NCBI RefSeq assembly: GCF_003574735.1 | Contig: NZ_QORW01000016.1 | Coordinates: forward strand, 1-64,000 | Direction: 5' to 3' | DNA from: Dongia deserti | GTDB taxonomy: Bacteria > Pseudomonadota > Alphaproteobacteria > Dongiales > Dongiaceae | DNA length: 64,000 nucleotides | In this document: piece after piece, positions 53,422-61,752 of the stretch | How positions within the stretch are numbered: position 1 is the first letter of the stretch | Layout: every line of letters starts with the position of its first letter | Translations under genes and position numbers: made by a program | Notes under the pieces: model-generated | What the model saw: only the letters and a program-made list of their open reading frames with translations | Database searches by the model: none | Told to the model about the DNA's origin: nothing

Positions 53422-54170
53422 GACGGCGGCTCATCCCCTGCTTGGTCGCGGTCCTTGGTCTCGCGCTTGCGGCGCCCGCCGCGGCCAAGGGCATCGTCGC
53501 GGATGTCGATGATCATCTGGTGGAGATCACGACTGACTTTGCCGGCCAGGACATCCTGGTCTTCGGCGCCATCGACGGGCCGGGCGACGTCGTCCTGGTG
53601 ATGCGCGGTCCGGCGGGCCGTGTCGCGGTCCATCGCAAGGAGCGGCTCGCCGGCGTCTGGGTGAATGCGGATTCGATCGAGTTCGAGGGCGTGCCATCGC
53701 TCTATGGCGTCGCCTCCTCCCGGCCGTTGTTCGAGATTCTGACCCCCGATGTCCTCGACCGCTACCAACTCGGCGTCGGCCGCGTGCAGTTCCGGGACGT
53801 GGCTGGCGACGTGCCGGGTATCGGCCCCTTCCGCACCGCGCTTGTGCAGCAGAAGAAGAAGCAGGGCCTCTATGCCGACCGCGTCGGCCGGGTGACCTTC
53901 ATCGGCGCGACCCTGTTCCGCGCCAATCTGCATTTGCCGTCCAATGTTCCGACCGGCACGTTCCTGATCGATGTCTATCTGGTGCGTGACGGCCGGATCG
54001 TGGATGCCCAGAACATGCCCCTGGTCATCAGCAAGGTGGGCTTCGGGGCGGATATCTTCAAATATGCCAATGCGCGCTCGATCGCCCAGCGTTTCGCCTA
54101 TGGCGTAGCGGCCGTGGTGGTTGCGTTGTTGACGGGCTGGCTGGCGCATCTGGCCTTCCGCAAGCGGTAG
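53418..54170 (+). CDS. TIGR02186-type membrane protein
   Basis: 250 residues, ATG in the preceding stop. Signal peptide (CLVAVLGLALAAPAAAKG), then an exported domain DFAGQDILVFGAIDGPGDVV and LVMRGPAGRVAVHRKERLAG, and a C-terminal helix (VVALLTGWLAHLAFRKR). This protein type regularly accompanies TauE/SafE genes in alphaproteobacteria, which the overlap here confirms. Likely an extracytoplasmic partner of the exporter. Confidence 0.82.
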   Translation: MRRRLIPCLVAVLGLALAAPAAAKGIVADVDDHLVEITTDFAGQDILVFGAIDGPGDVVLVMRGPAGRVAVHRKERLAGVWVNADSIEFEGVPSLYGVASSRPLFEILTPDVLDRYQLGVGRVQFRDVAGDVPGIGPFRTALVQQKKKQGLYADRVGRVTFIGATLFRANLHLPSNVPTGTFLIDVYLVRDGRIVDAQNMPLVISKVGFGADIFKYANARSIAQRFAYGVAAVVVALLTGWLAHLAFRKR

Positions 54171-54179
54171 AGGTGAATC

Positions 54180-54701
54180 ATGAGCACCGATCCAGGCCCC
54201 GATCCTCAAGTCCAACCCGCGAGTGCACCGCCGGCGGCGCAGGAGCGCGTCTTCCTGGTGGTGGTCGACGAAACGCCGGAGCTGAAGGTCGCTCTGCGCT
54301 ATGCCTGCCGCCGCGCCTTCCGCTCGAATGGCCGCGTCGCCATGGTGCATGTGATGGAGCCGACCGGCTTCGGCGACTGGATCGGCGTCAATGAGCTCAT
54401 GAAGGACGAGGCGCGCCAGCAGGCCGAGGCCACCATGCAGAAGATGGCGACGGAGGTGAACAAGCTCTCCGGCAAGATGCCGATGCTCTACTTCCGCGAG
54501 GGCGACCGGCGCGAGGAGTTGCTGAAGCTGATCGAGGAAGAGCCCGGCATCTCGATCCTGGTGCTCGCCGCCTCGACCAGCCCGAAGGGGCCGGGTCCGC
54601 TGGTTTCGGCCCTGACCGGCAAATATGTCAGCAAGATGCGCGTGCCGGTCACGATCGTCCCCGGCAATTTGACGCCAGAGGACATCGAGCACGTGGCGTG
54701 A
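54180..54701 (+). CDS. Universal stress protein (UspA family)
   Basis: 173 residues. VFLVVVDETPELKVALRYAC at the start of the fold, VAMVHVMEP, and the C-terminal nucleotide-related SILVLAASTSPKGPGPLVSA with GKYVSKMRVPVTIVPG. A single UspA domain with an N-terminal Pro-rich lead of about 22. Third gene of the TauE-TIGR02186 operon (9-base gap). Binds ATP or works as a stress signal; not further assignable. A repeat-rich hairpin follows. Confidence 0.85.
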   Translation: MSTDPGPDPQVQPASAPPAAQERVFLVVVDETPELKVALRYACRRAFRSNGRVAMVHVMEPTGFGDWIGVNELMKDEARQQAEATMQKMATEVNKLSGKMPMLYFREGDRREELLKLIEEEPGISILVLAASTSPKGPGPLVSALTGKYVSKMRVPVTIVPGNLTPEDIEHVA

Positions 54702-54703
54702 TC

Positions 54704-54768
54704 GGAAGTCGGAGGTCAGATGGTACCAGCGTTCCTCTGACTTCTGACTTCTGACTTCTGACTTCTGA
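54704..54768. repeat. Intergenic inverted repeat B with tandem heptamers
   Basis: GGAAGTCGGAGGTCAGA on the left pairs (allowing G-U) with TCTGACTTCTGACTTC on the right. The right side is four tandem CTTCTGA heptamers (54741-54768), preceded by CTCTGA. It lies between two convergent genes and could end both. Related to repeat C. Confidence 0.6.
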
Positions 54769-54769
54769 A

Positions 54770-55018
54770 CTACCGCCTGATCAGGCGATAGAGGAAGAGC
54801 AGGAGCATCGCACCCAGCACCGCGATGATGATCGAGGGCAGATTGAAGCCTGTTACATCGCCGAAGCCGAGCCTGGTGCTGATGAAGCCGCCGACCATGG
54901 CACCCACGATACCGAGGATGATGGTGATGATGAACCCGCCGGGATCACGGCCGGGCATGAGCAGCTTAGCGACGATGCCAGCGACCAGACCGAGAACCAG
55001 CCAGATTATCCAGCTCAT
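54770..55018 (-). CDS. GlsB/YeaQ/YmgE family membrane protein
   Basis: 82 residues, three helices: IIWLVLGLVAGIVAKLLMPG, FIITIILGIVGAMVGGFIST and a C-terminal VLGAMLLLFLYRLIRR. Family pattern G---G--AK----G-DPGG is clear (KLLMPGRDPGGF). Members are stress-induced small membrane proteins. The stop lies 2 bases from repeat B. Confidence 0.9.
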   Translation of the reverse strand: MSWIIWLVLGLVAGIVAKLLMPGRDPGGFIITIILGIVGAMVGGFISTRLGFGDVTGFNLPSIIIAVLGAMLLLFLYRLIRR

Positions 55019-55101
55019 GTCATTCCCCTGCAGAGATCGAGGGCAGCAGTTTAGCCGCTGCCCTGTGACGTGTCACCACGCCGCCGGACCCCGGTCCGAG
55101 G

Positions 55102-56580
55102 TCACAAGTATCTCACCTGCGTCATCATGCCGGACAGCATGTGATAGAGATTATGACAATGGAACATCCACTTGCCGGGATTGAAGGCATCGAACGCCAG
55201 GGTGACGGAGCCGCCGATCGGCACCAGCTCGGTGTCGCGCACTGCGCCCTTCACGCGCGAGCCGTTGACCGCGACCACCTGGAAATGGTGGCCATGCAGA
55301 TGCATCGGATGGGACATCTCGGTGCGGTTGGTGAGCATCATCTCGACTCGCTCGCCCTCCTGGACCATGAGATGCGCGTGGTGCGCTATGGCGGCCTTCT
55401 CTGCGATGCCCCAGCGATAGGTCATCATGGAGCCGGTCAGGTCGATCTTGAGCTCGCGGTCCGTGCGCCGCTCCGGCAGCGGCTCCGCGGCCTCGTAGAG
55501 CATTGATGCTGCGCGGTCGATCGCGCCGATCGCTTGATGCGCTTGATCAGCGATTTTGGCGATCGTCCCGCTTTTGGTCGCCAGGACAACGCCCGTCAAT
55601 GCGGTATCGCCTTCACGCTGGAACAGAACCGGCCAGGCGCCCTCTTCCACAGGCAAGGTGAAGCGCACGTCTGCGCGCTGTGCAATCGCGAGGGGAAAGC
55701 GATTGCCCATCACGGGTACGATCGGCCGCCCGTCGACGTCGGTGAGCGAGCCTGACAGCGGCCCCAGGTCGATCATGAAATTGGTGGCAGAAGCCGCGTT
55801 GATGACGCGCAGGCGCACGCGCTGGCCCTTGTCGACGCGCACGACCTCCGGATCATCGAGCGTCCGATCGTTGGCCAGGAACGCGTCGTAAGAGACGTCG
55901 TTCAGATCCATGCCCGCCATGTTCATCTGCGACATGTCGTGGGGCATATCCATGCCGGACATATCCATGTTCGACATATCGTGCCCGGCATGCGGATCCT
56001 GCGCAGCGGGCGCCATGGCGCCGTGGTCGTGGCTCATGCCTTTGGAAAGGGCGCTCAGGATCCGATCCGGCATCTCGAAAGTGAAATCGTGCAGCAGGAT
56101 CACGACCTCCTGCTCGTCGCGCGCGGCATCCTTGGGGTCGCGCACGATGAGGGGTGCCGCCATCAGCGACTGCTCCTGCAGCACATGGTGCGAATGCATC
56201 CAGTTGGTGCCGGGCAGCGCAACCGTGAAGTCGTACTCGTAGCTCTGGCCCGGCTCGAGCGCCGGTTGCGTAACGCCCGACACGCCGTCCTGGTCGTTGG
56301 GCGGCGTCAACCCGTGCCAGTGGATGAGAGCAGCCTCTCCAGCGTCGTTCTTCAGGCGCACGCGGAAACGCTCGCCGGCATTCATGATGAGTCCGTGGGT
56401 GCCATCGGGCTGCATCAGGCCGAAGACTTTGGCCGCCTTTTTCTTGACCTCGATGGTGCGCGTGCCGATGGTGATCTTCGTCGTCGCACCGTGCGAGGCG
56501 GCGCGCGCAGGTGGCGCGAAAGACACGGCGCCGAGGGCGGCGCTGGCGACGAGAAAGCGGCGACGGGATAAGCGACGCAT
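55102..56580 (-). CDS. Met-rich multicopper oxidase, Tat-exported
   Basis: 492 residues. Twin-arginine signal (LSRRRFLVASAALGAVSFAP). Copper ligands: IHWHGLTPPNDQDG, NWMHSHHVLQEQ, HPMHLHGHHFQVV and HCHNLYHMLSGMM with the type-1 Cys and Met. Between cupredoxin domains, at about residues 195-230, sits a Met/His-rich stretch (AGHDMSNMDMSGMDMPHDMS). A CopA/CueO-like role in copper tolerance fits the insert. No other copper genes are nearby. Confidence 0.88.
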   Translation of the reverse strand: MRRLSRRRFLVASAALGAVSFAPPARAASHGATTKITIGTRTIEVKKKAAKVFGLMQPDGTHGLIMNAGERFRVRLKNDAGEAALIHWHGLTPPNDQDGVSGVTQPALEPGQSYEYDFTVALPGTNWMHSHHVLQEQSLMAAPLIVRDPKDAARDEQEVVILLHDFTFEMPDRILSALSKGMSHDHGAMAPAAQDPHAGHDMSNMDMSGMDMPHDMSQMNMAGMDLNDVSYDAFLANDRTLDDPEVVRVDKGQRVRLRVINAASATNFMIDLGPLSGSLTDVDGRPIVPVMGNRFPLAIAQRADVRFTLPVEEGAWPVLFQREGDTALTGVVLATKSGTIAKIADQAHQAIGAIDRAASMLYEAAEPLPERRTDRELKIDLTGSMMTYRWGIAEKAAIAHHAHLMVQEGERVEMMLTNRTEMSHPMHLHGHHFQVVAVNGSRVKGAVRDTELVPIGGSVTLAFDAFNPGKWMFHCHNLYHMLSGMMTQVRYL

Positions 56581-56663
56581 GCCGCCAACCTAACCCTCGC
56601 CAACCCCGACGCCAAGCACAGCGGCGAACGCTGCCCCATTGCAGCGGCGCCATGCCGCACCCT

Positions 56664-57245
56664 TCACGCCGATTTGAGCAGGCTCTCCACCAGCGCCTTG
56701 ATCCGCTTCAACGCGCCCGCGCGATCGATGCCGCCCTGCACCAAGCCATGCCGGAGCCAGAGTCCATCGATCATGATGCTGATTGCCTGCGCCGCGTCCT
56801 GCGCCTGAGGTGCGGGCAGCAGATGCTTCAGCGCCGACATGAGATTGCTGTGCATGCGCGCGTGAATCGCGCGCTGGAGCCTTGCGAATTGGGGGTTTCG
56901 CGGCACCGCACCGCAAAAGCTGAGCCAGGCATGCGTGATCTGCGGCACGAAGAAGTGCTCGTCGAAGTTCCCTTCGATCACAGCTTCAAGCCGCTCCCGC
57001 GGCGAGCGCGCGGCGGCGAGCCGTCGGACCACTTCGTCGCGCAAGGCGGCGTTGGAGCGCCGCATGGCGGCTTCGATCAGCTCATCCTTGTTCCGGAAGT
57101 AGTGAAGCACGATGCCTTTGGAGACGCCGGCCTTGGCCGCGACGCGTACCAGGGTTGTTCCGGGCAGACCCCAGACCTGCAGCGCCTCATAGGCGGCTTC
57201 GCTGAGCTCCTTCCGGCGGATCTGTTCGATGGACAGGCGCGGCAC
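56664..57245 (-). CDS. betI: TetR-family regulator, BetI type
   Basis: 193 residues from a GTG start (CGGAGA upstream). Helix-turn-helix VAAKAGVSKGIVLHYFRNKD and the BetI-like body LRDEVVRRLAAARSPRERLE, AVIEGNFDEHFFVPQITHAW, IHARMHSNLMSALKHLL. BetI represses choline uptake and betaine-synthesis genes and is released by choline. Divergent from choX across a 30-base perfect palindrome. The betA/betB genes are not in this window. Confidence 0.85.
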   Translation of the reverse strand: MPRLSIEQIRRKELSEAAYEALQVWGLPGTTLVRVAAKAGVSKGIVLHYFRNKDELIEAAMRRSNAALRDEVVRRLAAARSPRERLEAVIEGNFDEHFFVPQITHAWLSFCGAVPRNPQFARLQRAIHARMHSNLMSALKHLLPAPQAQDAAQAISIMIDGLWLRHGLVQGGIDRAGALKRIKALVESLLKSA

Positions 57246-57296
57246 GGCATTCTCCGAGACAAATCAAACGCTTACATAGAGCCCCTTGACTCCATT

Positions 57297-57302
57297 GTCC
57301 AG
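57297..57302 (-). promoter_or_regulatory. Possible -35 box of the betI promoter
   Basis: TGGACA on the minus strand, with TATGTA 17 bases further (about 57279-57274), in the divergent betI-choX region. Weak but well spaced. Confidence 0.35.
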
Positions 57303-57316
57303 CAGGTCGATAAATT

Positions 57317-57346
57317 GACCATCGGTCAGTTTACTGACCGATGGTC
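57317..57346. promoter_or_regulatory. BetI operator palindrome
   Basis: Exact 14-base arms GACCATCGGTCAGT and ACTGACCGATGGTC separated by TT. It directly abuts a perfect TATAAT (57347-57352) of the choX promoter, so bound BetI would block it. Confidence 0.8.
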
Positions 57347-57352
57347 TATAAT
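57347..57352 (+). promoter_or_regulatory. -10 box of choX
   Basis: Perfect TATAAT directly after the palindrome; no good -35 at 17 bases. The transcript would start about 8-10 bases before the GGGAGGCGGAG ribosome-binding site and ATG 57368. Confidence 0.6.
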
Positions 57353-57367
57353 TCTTGGGAGGCGGAG

Positions 57368-58309
57368 ATGATCAGGTTCTCCAAGGTTTCGGTCGCCGCA
57401 TTGCTCCTGGTGGCCGCGAGCACGGCGCAAGCGGCGGAGCCGCAATCCTGCCGCCAGGTGCGCATGGCAGAACCCGGCTGGAACGACCTTGCCTTCACGA
57501 CCGGTGTCGCTTCGGTGCTGCTGGAGGGGTTGGGATACGAGCCGAAATCCGATGTGCTCGGACTCGAGATCATCTATGCCTCCCTGAAAAACAAGGATCT
57601 CGACGTCTTTCTCGGCTACTGGGATCCGGCGATGCAGGTTTATTTCGACTCGTATCAGAAGGACGGATCGGTCGAGACCATCAAGCAGAACCTGGAAGGC
57701 GCCAAATACACATTCGCCGTTCCGCAGTACGTGCATGATGCCGGCATCCACGATTTTGCCGATCTTGCCGAACACGCCGACAAGTTCGATCGCAAGATGT
57801 ATGGCATCGAACCCGGCTCCAACACGATCATGGAGCAGATCATCGCGGAGAACCGCTTCGGTCTGGGTGACTGGGAGCTGCTGGAATCGAGCGAACAGGG
57901 CATGCTGCAGCAGGTGAAGAAAGCCGTGCGCAAGCAGGAGTGGATTCTGTTCCAGGGCTGGGCGCCGCATCCGATGAACAGCGAGATTCCCATGGCCTAT
58001 CTCAGCGGCGGCGACGAATGGTATGGGCCGAACTATGGCGGCGCCACCGTCCACACGCAGGTCCGGAAGGGCTATGTGGCCGAGTGCCCGAATGTGGGCA
58101 AGCTGCTGGACAATATCACGTTTACACTCGAGCTTGAGAATGAGGGCATGGCTTATCTCATCGGCGAAGCGATGTTGCCGAGGGACGCGGCGAAGAAGGC
58201 CATCACCGCGCACCCCGATCTGCTGGCGCCATGGCTCGCCGGCGTGACGACCTTCGACGGAAAGGATGGTCTTGCAGCGGTCAGGGATTCGCTGGGGCTG
58301 ATGAACTAG
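57368..58309 (+). CDS. choX: Choline/betaine-type ABC substrate-binding protein
   Basis: 313 residues from ATG 57368. Signal peptide to about 23, then CRQVRMAEPGWNDLAFTTGV, DVFLGYWDPAMQVYFDSYQK, WILFQGWAPHPMNSEIPMAY and YGPNYGGATVHTQVRKGYVA, the aromatic-rich pattern of ChoX-type choline binders. Divergent betI supports choline as ligand. No choV/choW permease or ATPase genes follow, so partner subunits must be elsewhere. Gene name from family resemblance. Confidence 0.82.
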   Translation: MIRFSKVSVAALLLVAASTAQAAEPQSCRQVRMAEPGWNDLAFTTGVASVLLEGLGYEPKSDVLGLEIIYASLKNKDLDVFLGYWDPAMQVYFDSYQKDGSVETIKQNLEGAKYTFAVPQYVHDAGIHDFADLAEHADKFDRKMYGIEPGSNTIMEQIIAENRFGLGDWELLESSEQGMLQQVKKAVRKQEWILFQGWAPHPMNSEIPMAYLSGGDEWYGPNYGGATVHTQVRKGYVAECPNVGKLLDNITFTLELENEGMAYLIGEAMLPRDAAKKAITAHPDLLAPWLAGVTTFDGKDGLAAVRDSLGLMN

Positions 58310-58359
58310 CGAGGAGCGCACTTCCTTTCCGTGCGCGATAGCGCGAGCGCAGTTTCTCC

Positions 58360-59274
58360 ATGCCAGCCATTGTCATCGGCAGCAGCATGCGCCTGCATGT
58401 GCGTATGATCGGATCGGCGGATCACTCGCCCCTGCTGCTGATCCAGGGGCTCGGTATGCAGATGACCGATTGGCCGGGTACGCTGCTGGCGGCGCTGTCA
58501 CAGCACCATCGCCTGGTTCTGTTCGACAACCGGGACTATGGCCGCTCGAGCCCGTGCGGCCCTGCGATCGATCCGGCGCTCCGCGAGTCCGATTATCCGT
58601 TCGCACCGGTTGCCCCAGAGCGCGCGCCGTACTCGCTGTATGACATGGCGGCCGATGCGTTGAGCCTGCTCGATGCGCTGCGCATCGACAGCGCTCACGT
58701 CATGGGATTTTCGATGGGCGGCATGATCGCGCAGATCATGGCGGCCCAATGGCCCGATCGCGTGCGCTCGCTGGTATCGCTGATGTCGTCCGGCGGCCAA
58801 CCTGTCTTGCTGGACGACATGCCGGGGGCGCAGTTCTTGGCGCGGATGATCGTGCATGTGCCAGATCGCGCGCGCTTGATCCGCCGGATGGTCGCCGCGC
58901 AGTCCGCGTGGACGGGGCCGCATCACGTGATCGACCCGCGCATCGTCGTGCGACGCCTTGAGCTTGGCTATCGCCGCTGCTACCGGCCGGCGGCGATTCA
59001 TCGCCAGGCCTTGGCGTATGCCAGTGCAGGTGATCGCTCGTCCCTGTTGCGATGCATTCGATGCCCGTCGCTCGTGATTCACGGCGGGGCCGATCCGATC
59101 ATCCCGCTGGCGTTCGCCGAGGCTGCTGCCCGCTTGATTCCCGGAGCAAGCCTCATGGTGCTGCCGGACGCAGCGCACGATTTGCATCCGGCCGTGGTGC
59201 CCAGGCTATCGGCTGCGATCCTCGCGCATCTCGCTGTCGCCGCACCTATTCGGATTAGGTCGGATGTTGTCTGA
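58360..59274 (+). CDS. Alpha/beta hydrolase
   Basis: 304 residues. LLLIQGLGMQMTDWPGTLLA with the oxyanion hole, VLFDNRDYGRSS, nucleophile elbow VMGFSMGGMIAQIMAAQWPD (Ser near 112), acid in LVIHGGADPIIPLAFAEAAA, and final LPDAAHDLHPAVVP with the catalytic His. Similar to esterases and haloperoxidase-like hydrolases. Possibly co-transcribed with choX (50 bases). Its last 110 bases recur at 60874-61002. Confidence 0.87.
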   Translation: MPAIVIGSSMRLHVRMIGSADHSPLLLIQGLGMQMTDWPGTLLAALSQHHRLVLFDNRDYGRSSPCGPAIDPALRESDYPFAPVAPERAPYSLYDMAADALSLLDALRIDSAHVMGFSMGGMIAQIMAAQWPDRVRSLVSLMSSGGQPVLLDDMPGAQFLARMIVHVPDRARLIRRMVAAQSAWTGPHHVIDPRIVVRRLELGYRRCYRPAAIHRQALAYASAGDRSSLLRCIRCPSLVIHGGADPIIPLAFAEAAARLIPGASLMVLPDAAHDLHPAVVPRLSAAILAHLAVAAPIRIRSDVV

Positions 59275-59373
59275 GACGCTTGACGCGCCTCCTGCTATGC
59301 CCGGCGCTTCATCGAGCGCGAGATGCCCGACTGAGTTGGCGAAACGGATTCGGGTTCGCCTAGGGGGATCACT

Positions 59374-60810
59374 ATGAAGATCGCCGAGTACGCTGAGCTT
59401 GACGCAGTTGGCATTGCTGCGCTCGTGCGCACGGGCGAAATCTCAGCCCGGGAGGTGACGGAGGCTGCCATCGCTGCTGTGGAAAAGCTCGATCCCGTGC
59501 TGAATGCGCTGGTTCTGAAAGACCCTGAGTCGGCGCGCGAGCATGCCAAGCATACCGCAACACAGGGAGCGCTGGCAGGTGTTCCCTTCCTCGTCAAGGA
59601 CATCTGCGTCCACGTCAGGGAATGGCCCACGACACTTTCCTCGCGCTTCTTCGCCGAGGCGCCCGCCCAGCCGGACAGCGAAATTGTGCAGCGCTGGCGT
59701 GCGGCAGGCATCGTCTTTCTTGGCAAAACCAATTTGCCCGAGTTCGCGGCCGACTTTGTCACGGAGCCGACGTTCCGCGGCGCTACTCTGAACCCTTGGG
59801 ACCTTAGCGTCACGGTGGGCGGATCGAGCGGTGGTGCCGCATCGGCAGTTGCGAGCGGCATGGTGCCTGCCGCCCATGGTTCGGATGTGGGTGGCTCCAT
59901 CCGTGTACCGGCTGCTTGTTGCGGGATCTTTGGCCTGAAGCCCTCTCGTGGGCTGAACCCCGTCGGTCCGTATAACGGCGAAGTCGGCGGCGGTCTCCAT
60001 TGCGAGCACGTTCTGTCCCGCAGCGTGCGCGACAGTGCCGCCTTTCTTGATGCAACCGCTGGCCCGGAGCCAGGGGCACCCTATCAGGTAGCCAAGTCCG
60101 TGCCCTCTTATGTGAAATCGCTATCCGCACCTTCGGAGCGTCTTCACGTCGTCTGCGTTCCCCGCCGGCCGGATGGAAGCCCCGTCGCGCCTGAGATCGA
60201 AGCGGCGTTGAAGAAGGCAGCGCAGCTGGTCGAGACCTTGGGACACGAGGTCACAATGGGCGCGTTTCCGCCGGAGGTCGCGGAGGGCGAGAGCTGGATG
60301 CCGCTATGGATGGCGGACATCGGCATGGCGATCCGCGGGCGATCCGCCCAGCTCGGCCGGGGGCCAGGGCCCGATGAGATTGAGCGGCTTGGACGCTGCA
60401 TCCTGGAGAGATTCGAGACCATGACCGCGGCCGACTACATCACCGCCAAGCGCCGGGCACATGCGGTCAAGCTTGCCATGGCCCGCCAGTTTGGAAGCTT
60501 TGATCTGATTCTGACGCCAACAACGGCGACCTTGCCCCCGAAGCTCGGCGCGATCGACAGCAATTCACCTTCTTTCACGTTCGAGAAGTGGGCGGCATCC
60601 GCCTACGGCTTCGCCCCTTTTACCGAAGTCTTCAACGTAACGGGACAACCAGCAGCCAGTTTGCCGCTGTTCCAGTCTGAATCCGGATTGCCAATCGGCA
60701 TTCAGCTCGTAGGCCGACAGAATGAGGACCATCGCCTGTTATGCCTCGCCGCCGAACTCGAGGAAACAACAGGCTGGATCCGTCGACGCCCTCCAGTCTG
60801 GGCCTTCTGA
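59374..60810 (+). CDS. Amidase signature family enzyme
   Basis: 478 residues. Catalytic lysine in GVPFLVKDICVHV, cis-Ser and nucleophile Ser in TVGGSSGGAASAVASGM and GSDVGGSIRVPAACCGIFGL, LKPSRG following. Length and motifs are those of the amidase signature family (GatA, AtzF, aryl-acylamidases). Substrate unknown. Flanked on both sides by the hydrolase 3'-end repeat, and codon use looks slightly less GC-extreme than the neighbours, so insertion by transfer is possible. Confidence 0.87.
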   Translation: MKIAEYAELDAVGIAALVRTGEISAREVTEAAIAAVEKLDPVLNALVLKDPESAREHAKHTATQGALAGVPFLVKDICVHVREWPTTLSSRFFAEAPAQPDSEIVQRWRAAGIVFLGKTNLPEFAADFVTEPTFRGATLNPWDLSVTVGGSSGGAASAVASGMVPAAHGSDVGGSIRVPAACCGIFGLKPSRGLNPVGPYNGEVGGGLHCEHVLSRSVRDSAAFLDATAGPEPGAPYQVAKSVPSYVKSLSAPSERLHVVCVPRRPDGSPVAPEIEAALKKAAQLVETLGHEVTMGAFPPEVAEGESWMPLWMADIGMAIRGRSAQLGRGPGPDEIERLGRCILERFETMTAADYITAKRRAHAVKLAMARQFGSFDLILTPTTATLPPKLGAIDSNSPSFTFEKWAASAYGFAPFTEVFNVTGQPAASLPLFQSESGLPIGIQLVGRQNEDHRLLCLAAELEETTGWIRRRPPVWAF

Positions 60811-60873
60811 GAAGCACTTTTTCGAGAGCTCTTGGAGCCGGTCCGTAAGTCGGGTGGTCACTTTGTGATTTCA

Positions 60874-61002
60874 TGCCGGACGCCGCGCATGATTTGCACC
60901 CATCCGCGGTGCCAGGCGATCGGCCGCGATCCTTGTGCATCGCGGGACAGCCGCACGCTTGCAGCAATCCATTCGGACTAGGTCAGATGCCGTGGTCTGA
61001 GG
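60874..61002 (+). pseudogene. Duplicated 3'-end fragment of the alpha/beta hydrolase
   Basis: TGCCGGACGCCGCGCATGAT onward matches 59162-59277 of the hydrolase with many substitutions and frame changes: PDAAHDLHPSAVP is still readable, then the frame is lost, and ATTCGGACTAGGTCAGATG ends like the hydrolase (ATTCGGATTAGGTCGGATG). No start or full domain. The rest of 60811-61220 is gene-free apart from repeat C. Confidence 0.75.
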
Positions 61003-61169
61003 CAGCGGCAGGACGAGACCGATTAAGCCGTTCTCAACTCGCCCGATGCTATTCCCGCGCCTCAGTCGGGCGCGAAGTAGCCATCCACCAGAAGGCACGC
61101 CCCGATGTCACGGGGCCGGGGCGAGCGCGGTATCGCAGCCTGCGATCGTTCCGGCTCCGACCATTTCGG

Positions 61170-61215
61170 AAGTCAGAAGGCAGAATTCAGAAAGAGCCCG
61201 TCCGACTTCTGACTT
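61170..61215. repeat. Intergenic inverted repeat C
   Basis: AAGTCAGAAG (61170-61179) and CTTCTGACTT (61206-61215), exact 10-base arms. Same CTTCTGA word as the heptamers of repeat B. It ends 6 bases before the stop of the minus-strand lipoprotein gene at 61221. Confidence 0.55.
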
Positions 61216-61220
61216 TCGGC

Positions 61221-61652
61221 CTACAGCATCTTCTGCTGAGCGTTCTCGGAGCTGACCGATTGCAGCAGCGATTTCACGCAGCGGTCGGCGGGCGTCGATT
61301 CCGCGACCTGGTTGCGGGCTTCCATGTAAGCGACGGCAAGGCCGGTTGCGCCGGCATAGAGATAAAAGTCCACGACGCAATCTGCGCCGGAATATTGCCA
61401 GATCTCGGCTGGCGCATCCTTGCGCACCAGCTTTGGCTGGCCGAGGGTGCGAGACAGATCCGCGCCGCCCAGACCGATGAAAGAGGCAGTATCCTTGGAA
61501 AGGATGGGTGCGGCGGGCTGGACGCTGGCACGCTTGGCGGCAGGGTTCGCGGAGTCAAGCGAGGCAGTGGATTGGCACGCGCTGATCAGGAGCATCGCGC
61601 CAGTCAGCGCGATCCAACGGAACTTTCCGCGGCCAATCTGGCCAGGTCGCAT
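61221..61652 (-). CDS. Small lipoprotein, unknown function
   Basis: 143 residues from ATG 61652. The lipobox LISAC is near residue 25 (start also possible at a later Met). Mature part: SFIGLGGADLSRTLGQPKLV, then RKDAPAEIWQYSGADCVVDF and YLYAGATGLAVAYMEARNQV. The GQP---R---AEIWQY--A-CV-DFYLY pattern is a widespread alphaproteobacterial lipoprotein type of unknown role, faintly like the BamE/SmpA fold. Bactofilin is the next gene upstream on the same strand. Confidence 0.75.
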   Translation of the reverse strand: MRPGQIGRGKFRWIALTGAMLLISACQSTASLDSANPAAKRASVQPAAPILSKDTASFIGLGGADLSRTLGQPKLVRKDAPAEIWQYSGADCVVDFYLYAGATGLAVAYMEARNQVAESTPADRCVKSLLQSVSSENAQQKML

Positions 61653-61752
61653 TTCGGGCCCCCGCCCAAAAGCACGCCGCCGGGTAGGGCCGGCTTGTCT
61701 CGAGAACCGGCCGGCACCGCCCACCGGCGCCGGCGGTCAACCCCATACGCTG

